A DNA stretch of 9,577 bases, from assembly GCA_030844565.1 (NCBI GenBank), contig JAUUNK010000195.1:1-9577 (forward strand), read 5' to 3'. This document shows, one piece after another, positions 5,486 to 9,577 of the stretch. Each line of letters begins with the position of its first letter. The first letter of the stretch is position 1. The stretch is from Bacteroides ovatus (GTDB lineage: Bacteria > Bacteroidota > Bacteroidia > Bacteroidales > Bacteroidaceae). The translations under genes and the position numbers were made by a program. Below the pieces are notes generated by a model. That model worked only from the letters and a program-made list of their open reading frames with translations. It was not told the origin of the DNA and did no database searches.

Positions 5486-5728
5486 ATGGACCTTATCAAA
5501 GTATTAACCTCCTTGAGATTGAATCATATAGTAAATGTTCAGGGCACAAGAATCGTAGCCCGTAAGCCGAGAGCTTATAGCAGCAGGAATGATCCGGGAT
5601 GTAGAGGCTGTGTATTCCAAACAGAAGGAGGCGCGATGAATTGCTCTTTAAAAAATGCCTGTATGGCGCATAAACGTCCGGACAGGAAATCAGTAATTTT
5701 TAAACTATTCAATAACGTAAAAAAGTAA
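5486..5728 (+). CDS. Small four-cysteine protein, metal-binding
   Basis: This 80-residue protein has a basic N-terminal half and then a Cys-x2-Cys-x10-Cys-x5-Cys pattern (Cys39, 42, 53, 59: GCRGCVF, then NCSLKNAC). The C terminus RPDRKSVIFKL is a common ending for small Cys proteins of Bacteroidales phages. The pattern suggests a zinc knuckle or an iron-sulfur site; which metal cannot be read from sequence. It lies 2 bases after the DUF2800 nuclease and 5 before the ssDNA-binding protein, so an accessory role in replication or recombination is likely. Confidence 0.75.
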   Translation: MDLIKVLTSLRLNHIVNVQGTRIVARKPRAYSSRNDPGCRGCVFQTEGGAMNCSLKNACMAHKRPDRKSVIFKLFNNVKK

Positions 5729-5733
5729 CGACT

Positions 5734-6303
5734 ATGAACGAGAATTTGAACACCAAAGTAATTACGGGAAAAGTAAGATTTAGTTATCTGCATGTATGGG
5801 AACCGGTTGCCATTTCGGAAGGAGGAGAAAAGAAATACTCTGTTTCCCTTATTATCCCAAAGAGTGATACCAGAACGGTAGAAGCCGTCAAAGCAGCCAT
5901 AGGGAACGCTCTTAAAGCCGGTATTGGCAAATTCGGAGGGAAAGTCCCTTCCGTATACAAGAATCCGTTGCGGGACGGTGACGCTGAACGTCCGGAAGAC
6001 GAAGCCTATAAAGAGGCCTTCTTTGTAAACGCAAACTGCAAAACAAAGCCAGGTGTAGTAAACGCCATGCGTAAACCTATCGAGAACGAAGACGAACTAT
6101 ATAGCGGCTGTTACGGATACGCCTCCATTACGTTTTATGCTTTCAACACTAATGGTAACAAAGGAATTGCCTGCGGACTTAATAACCTGATGAAGATTGC
6201 CGACGGTGAACCGCTAGGAGGACGTTCAACTGCTGAAAATGACTTCGCTGATGTCGAGGTCCCGTTTGAGGCGCCAACAGGTGGTGATGATGATTTATTC
6301 TAA
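5734..6303 (+). CDS. DUF2815 ssDNA-binding protein (T7 gp2.5-like)
   Basis: This 189-residue protein matches the DUF2815 family of phage single-strand DNA-binding proteins with an OB fold. Visible hallmarks are the N-terminal strand TGKVRFSYLHVWEP, then KKYSVSLIIPKSD, a helix VEAVKAAIGNALKAGIGKFG, and NPLRDGD. The central AFFVNANCKTKPGVV and SGCYGYASITFYAFNTNGNK follow, then GIACGLNNLMKI. The C terminus is acidic and ends in DDDLF, like the protein-interaction tails of SSB proteins, so it probably recruits the polymerase encoded next. It should coat ssDNA during phage replication and may promote annealing. Its last codons overlap the polymerase start, so their synthesis is likely coupled. Confidence 0.9.
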   Translation: MNENLNTKVITGKVRFSYLHVWEPVAISEGGEKKYSVSLIIPKSDTRTVEAVKAAIGNALKAGIGKFGGKVPSVYKNPLRDGDAERPEDEAYKEAFFVNANCKTKPGVVNAMRKPIENEDELYSGCYGYASITFYAFNTNGNKGIACGLNNLMKIADGEPLGGRSTAENDFADVEVPFEAPTGGDDDLF

Positions 6304-8614
6304 CCTTATACCAAAAGACCAGCTTGCCTGTGTAGCGTCCGGAGTAATCCGGCGCTACCGGCAGGATGCCTCTGAGCAGGATTGCGCAGAGCTAACAGCC
6401 GCTTTCCTCATTCTGGCAAAGTATCTGGATAATTTCTTCACTGGAGAATTCTATGCTAAAATAGATTGTTGCGAAGCAGAGTTTCAACAATTGAACAGTG
6501 TTGCAACCAGTTATCCGAATACTTTCGAGACATGGGATGAACTAATTGGGCTTTCCCCAATCGTTATCAGGTATAATGTCCGGCTTACCAATGGTTTCTC
6601 TATTATTTGCAATGAGATAGCCGTAAAATTGAATGGTAAGGCGGCAGAATATGACAAAGAGCCAATCAAGGTATTAAGTATCGACATTGAAACCTACAGT
6701 TCTGTTGATATTGCCAGTTGCGGATTATACAAATATGCCGAATCGGATGATTTTACTATCCTGTTATTCGCCTATGCTTGTGATGATAAACCAGTTCAGA
6801 TTGTAGATTTCGCCTCAGGTGAAAAGCTACCGGAACGCATATTCCAAGCATTGACGGATTCCAAAATATTAAAAACCGCTTTCAACGCTTCTTTTGAACG
6901 GATTTGTATAGGACGGTATTATGGCATTGACCTGCCTATCGAACAATGGGAGTGCACAATGGTACGTTCCGCCATGCTGGGATTGCCCCTCTCATTAGCG
7001 CAAGTCGGCAAGGTATTGAAGCTCGAAGACCAGAAGATGGCCGAAGGTAAAGCCCTTATCAAATATTTCTCCTGCCCGTGTAAACCGACTAAGACTAATG
7101 GAGGGAGAACCCGTAACATGCCGGAACATGCACCGGACAAATGGAAGGTTTTCAAACAGTATTGTATTCGGGATGTTGAAGTAGAACAAGCTATACGGAA
7201 TAAAACCCAATCCTTCGTTATACCGGAAAGTGAAAAGGAACTGTATGTTATAGACCAACGAATAAATGACCGGGGAGTATTGGTTGACATGGACCTTGTG
7301 AGACATGCCACCCGGATGGATATTTTATACAAAGGCAGGCTAAACGCAGAAGCCGCTGAGTTGTCTGGGTTGGATAATCCTAACAGCGTAGCCCAACTCA
7401 AAGCGTGGCTGGAAAAGGAAACCGGAAACGAGATTGCAACGCTATCTAAGAAGGATATACCGGATCTGCTAAAGGCATCAGACAGTAATCTTGTAGAACG
7501 CATGCTTTGCATCCGGCAGGAAATGGCAAAGACTTCTACTAAGAAATATGAAGCTATGGAGAAAGCGGCTTGTGCTGATAACCGTGTACGGGGGCTGCTA
7601 CAATTCTACGGCGCTAACCGGACCGGAAGATGGTCTGGTAGATTGGTGCAAGTGCAGAACCTGCCTCAAAACCATCTCGAAGACCTCGGCTACGCGAGAA
7701 CCCTCGTAAAAGACGGGGACCTTGATATGGTTGAGATGATGTACGGGAATGTGCCTGATACACTATCACAGCTTATCCGTACGGCATTCATTGCGAAGCC
7801 CAACCATACTTTCCTTGTCTGTGATTTCTCCGCCATAGAGGCCCGCGTTATCGCTTGGCTGGCAGGAGAACAATGGCGGTTGGAGGTCTTCCGGACCCAT
7901 GGTAAGATATATGAGGCTTCCGCTTCTATGATGTTCCATGTTCCAGTGGAGGATATTACCAAAATGGACCCCCGCAGACAGAAAGGTAAAATAGCGGAAC
8001 TGGCGTTGGGTTATCAAGGCGGTGTTGGCGCGATGAAATCCATGGGAGGTGAAAAGATGGGGCTGTCAGAATCGGAGATGCAGGAAATTGTTACGCATTG
8101 GAGAAAAGCAAATCCGGCTATTGTGAAATTGTGGACGGACATAGAAAACTGTGCTAAAGCTACTATTATATCAGGACAGTTAACCGAATGCCACGGACTG
8201 CAATTTTATAAGTCAATGGGGATATTGATGATTCGTTTACCGTCTGGACGTTCCTTGTGCTATCCCAAACCTGCGATAGGAACTAACAGGTTCGGCAATG
8301 AAAGTATTACGTATGAAGGTCTGAACCAAACTACTAAACAATGGGGAAAGCAGGATATGTATGGCGGAAAACTCACAGAGAACATAGTTCAGGCTATTGC
8401 CCGTGATTGTTTGGCGGAAACGATTCTGAGGTTGGAAAGAGATGGGTTCCCAATTGTTTTCCATGTTCATGACGAGGTGATCATTGAGGCGAGGACAGAC
8501 GGAAGCCAAACGCTAGAAGAGGTGGAGAATATATTCAAGCGCCCTCTTCCTTGGGCGAAAGACCTGCCTCTTAAAGGGGCAGGGTACATGACAGATTATT
8601 ACTTAAAAGATTAG
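6287..8614 (+). CDS. Phage-type family A DNA polymerase with 3'-5' exonuclease
   Basis: I start at ATG 6287 (775 residues; ATG 6290 also possible) because AGGTGG lies just upstream; the longer frame from 6239 would add 16 basic residues inside the SSB gene. Exonuclease: Exo I LSIDIETYSS (Asp133, Glu135), Exo II FNASFE (Glu204), Exo III YCIRDVE (Tyr292, Asp296). Polymerase: TGRWSGRLVQVQNLPQ (near 446), motif A VCDFSAIEARV (Asp513), motif B RRQKGKIAELALGYQ (Lys568, Tyr576), motif C HVHDEVIIE (His728, Asp729, Glu730). All catalytic residues are present, so it should be active. The C terminus GYMTDYYLKD is a usual family end. The first 125 or so residues precede the exonuclease core and are not a standard part. 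It lies between the SSB and a primase: the phage replicase. Confidence 0.95.
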   Translation: MMIYSNLIPKDQLACVASGVIRRYRQDASEQDCAELTAAFLILAKYLDNFFTGEFYAKIDCCEAEFQQLNSVATSYPNTFETWDELIGLSPIVIRYNVRLTNGFSIICNEIAVKLNGKAAEYDKEPIKVLSIDIETYSSVDIASCGLYKYAESDDFTILLFAYACDDKPVQIVDFASGEKLPERIFQALTDSKILKTAFNASFERICIGRYYGIDLPIEQWECTMVRSAMLGLPLSLAQVGKVLKLEDQKMAEGKALIKYFSCPCKPTKTNGGRTRNMPEHAPDKWKVFKQYCIRDVEVEQAIRNKTQSFVIPESEKELYVIDQRINDRGVLVDMDLVRHATRMDILYKGRLNAEAAELSGLDNPNSVAQLKAWLEKETGNEIATLSKKDIPDLLKASDSNLVERMLCIRQEMAKTSTKKYEAMEKAACADNRVRGLLQFYGANRTGRWSGRLVQVQNLPQNHLEDLGYARTLVKDGDLDMVEMMYGNVPDTLSQLIRTAFIAKPNHTFLVCDFSAIEARVIAWLAGEQWRLEVFRTHGKIYEASASMMFHVPVEDITKMDPRRQKGKIAELALGYQGGVGAMKSMGGEKMGLSESEMQEIVTHWRKANPAIVKLWTDIENCAKATIISGQLTECHGLQFYKSMGILMIRLPSGRSLCYPKPAIGTNRFGNESITYEGLNQTTKQWGKQDMYGGKLTENIVQAIARDCLAETILRLERDGFPIVFHVHDEVIIEARTDGSQTLEEVENIFKRPLPWAKDLPLKGAGYMTDYYLKD

Positions 8615-8728
8615 ATGTTAAATGTATCCTTCCCCGGCGTTCCATACTGCGTGAACTGGCTAACGTGGTTGCGCCCTTGTAACACGGGGAAGCTAATAAC
8701 AGATAACTGTAAAATACATGTATTAACA
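8615..8728 (+). other. Structured intergenic gap in the replication operon
   Basis: This is the only sizeable gap in an otherwise overlapping operon. CTTCCCCG (8629-8636) pairs with CGGGGAAG (8685-8692) in a perfect 8-bp stem. Inside, GGCG (8636-8639) can pair with CGCC, and CGTGGTT (8664-8670) with AACACG (8681-8686, one bulge); these compete in part with the outer stem. ACAG-ATAA-CTGT (8699-8710) and the perfect 12-bp palindrome AATACATGTATT (8713-8724) follow before the next ATG at 8729. It could be a regulatory RNA, a processing site or part of a replication origin. An in-frame ORF from 8615 exists but looks non-coding until 8729. Confidence 0.4.
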
Positions 8729-8911
8729 ATGGAAAAGATAGCAGTCATACAAATAACCGTTGTAGATAGTACCGGACAAAAGACAATGTCGCACACCGGA
8801 CAGGTTATTATAGAGAGGTCCGGGCTGGAAGATTACCGGAGAAACATTAAAAACACCGGTACTGGCATTGACCATGTCCTGTTTACTTATGAGGAGATAG
8901 AAGATGATTAA
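8729..8911 (+). CDS. Small hypothetical phage protein
   Basis: This 60-residue protein starts at ATG 8729 (MEKIAVIQITVVDSTGQKTM). An in-frame start at 8615 would add 38 residues that look non-coding and overlie the structured gap. The N-terminal half has strand-like alternation (IAVIQITVVD; HTGQVIIERS); the C terminus is acidic (FTYEEIEDD). There is no signal peptide, cysteine motif or recognised domain. It lies between polymerase and primase, so it may be an accessory replication factor, but the sequence does not show this. Its end is followed within 70 bases by the primase start. Confidence 0.65.
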   Translation: MEKIAVIQITVVDSTGQKTMSHTGQVIIERSGLEDYRRNIKNTGTGIDHVLFTYEEIEDD

Positions 8912-8977
8912 TGGCATACCTTCCGAATTTGATCGGATTTACGATGTGATACAGTTAAAAAGGAGAAAGGCTAAATT

Positions 8978-9577
8978 ATGGCGGAAGAAAAAGAAATCAA
9001 GGTGCAAAACGACGGTTCCTTGTTCATCTCTATCGGTGGCGGGCGTAAAGAGCTCAATTGGAAAAACCGGGAATGGACTTGGAACCAGTTCCTCAATAAA
9101 ATAAAAGAGACCCAGCGAACACAGGAAACAATGTCCGAATTCCGGAAATTATCAAAATCCCGGCAGGACGAGATTAAAGACGTCGGCGGATTTGTCGGCG
9201 GATATATCAATAACGGCCGGCGAAACAAGGGAAGCGTTGCGGAACGGACGATGGCAACTCTGGATATTGATTTCGCATCTGGTGACGTATGGGAAGATTT
9301 CTGCCTTATGTTCGGATGCGCCGCCGCAATATATTCGACGCACAAGCATACACCTGACGCGCCCAGGCTTCGTCTCATTGTTCCGTTCAGGCGTCCGGTG
9401 GGTCCAGATGAATATCAGGCTATTTGTCGGTATATCGCCGATATTATCGGCATAGATATGTTTGACGATACAACCTATGAACCAGAACGCCTAATGTACT
9501 GGCCGTCTACATCCCGAGATGGAGAGTATGTGTTCCTGTATCAAGATGGGAATTGGTTGGATGTGGATGCAGTTCTT
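8978..9577 (+). CDS. AEP-type phage primase, N-terminal part (VapE/D5-like)
   Basis: The frame opens at ATG 8978, with AGGAG about 13 bases upstream, and stays open to the window edge (200 codons), so the C terminus is missing. Features of the archaeo-eukaryotic primase fold are visible: LDIDF (Asp96, Asp98, metal ligands), YSTHKHTPDAPRLRLIVPF (His122, His124, Arg130, Arg132), and YEPERLMYWPSTSRDGEYVF, a conserved block of phage primases linked to VapE or D5-like helicases. The N-terminal 80 residues (WKNREWTWNQFLNKIKET, then GGFVGGYINNGRRN) match the usual lead-in of these proteins. It should make primers for the family A polymerase. A helicase domain is expected downstream, fused or separate. 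Confidence 0.85.
   Translation, partial: MAEEKEIKVQNDGSLFISIGGGRKELNWKNREWTWNQFLNKIKETQRTQETMSEFRKLSKSRQDEIKDVGGFVGGYINNGRRNKGSVAERTMATLDIDFASGDVWEDFCLMFGCAAAIYSTHKHTPDAPRLRLIVPFRRPVGPDEYQAICRYIADIIGIDMFDDTTYEPERLMYWPSTSRDGEYVFLYQDGNWLDVDAVL

Noticed and set aside
6919..7512. Long minus-strand ORF of 197 residues inside the polymerase gene
   Set aside because: It is the antisense shadow of a gene with all catalytic motifs intact; its composition is Ser-rich as expected for such shadows.
8640..8710. tRNA gene in the polymerase-primase gap
   Set aside because: A D-loop-like AACTGGCTA and a TTGTAA stretch are present, but the anticodon stem does not pair with a 7-base loop and there is no T arm or acceptor stem.
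8612..8911. In-frame continuation of the polymerase through TAG into the downstream ORF (possible stop recoding)
   Set aside because: The frame is open after TAG, but the polymerase already ends in the usual family C terminus (GYMTDYYLKD), TAG also ends the DUF2800 gene sensibly, and the next codons overlie a structured non-coding gap. Chance is the simpler explanation.
8904..9104. 66-residue plus-strand ORF starting MINGIPSEFDRIYDV
   Set aside because: Its start overlaps the previous stop, which is suggestive, but most of it lies out of frame inside the primase gene and its second half is Ser/Gly/Lys-rich shadow sequence. A short coupled peptide is possible but not supported.
8971..9378. 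Minus-strand 135-residue ORF opposite the primase
   Set aside because: The plus strand encodes clear primase motifs across the same bases and is open to the window edge.

Overview
The window looks like the left end of a prophage in a Bacteroidales genome (Bacteroides or Parabacteroides type). Four things point that way. The gene content matches temperate phages: a self-cleaving CI-like repressor, DUF2800, DUF2815, a phage-type family A DNA polymerase and an AEP primase. The lysogeny genes include lipoproteins with Bacteroidales-style signal peptides. Promoter-like sequences resemble the Bacteroides -33 TTTG / -7 TAnnTTTG consensus rather than sigma70. A broken tRNA 3' end lies next to the phage genes. 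No database search was possible, so family names rest on motif recognition.

Bases 1-282 are probably host chromosome: a frameshifted coding remnant on the minus strand (about 4-184), then a minus-strand terminator hairpin (253-280). Bases 283-327 are the 3' part of a tRNA gene (T arm, acceptor strand, CCA) without its 5' half, as expected at the displaced end of an element integrated into a tRNA. Bases 328-594 have no convincing gene but carry a bulged inverted repeat and a cluster of ATACT words that could be integrase arm sites. No integrase is in the window; it may lie at the other end.

Bases 595-2569 (minus strand) are a lysogeny operon: repressor first, then two related small lipoproteins. 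Bases 2570-2932 are a divergent control region with two inverted 17-bp operator-like arms, candidate promoters in both directions, a possible 20-codon leader ORF and a long terminator hairpin whose 5' arm starts at the leader's stop codon. This has the layout of a transcription attenuator before the early genes.

Bases 2933-9577 (plus strand) are a tightly packed, translationally coupled early operon: two small DNA-binding-like proteins, a small membrane protein or lipoprotein, two unrecognised proteins, a DUF2800 RecB/Cas4-like nuclease, a four-cysteine small protein, a DUF2815 ssDNA-binding protein, a family A DNA polymerase with an extra N-terminal region, a 114-base structured gap, a 60-residue protein, and a primase that runs off the right edge. 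Together they could supply priming, ssDNA coating, synthesis and end processing for phage DNA; a helicase would be expected beyond the window or in the rest of the primase gene.
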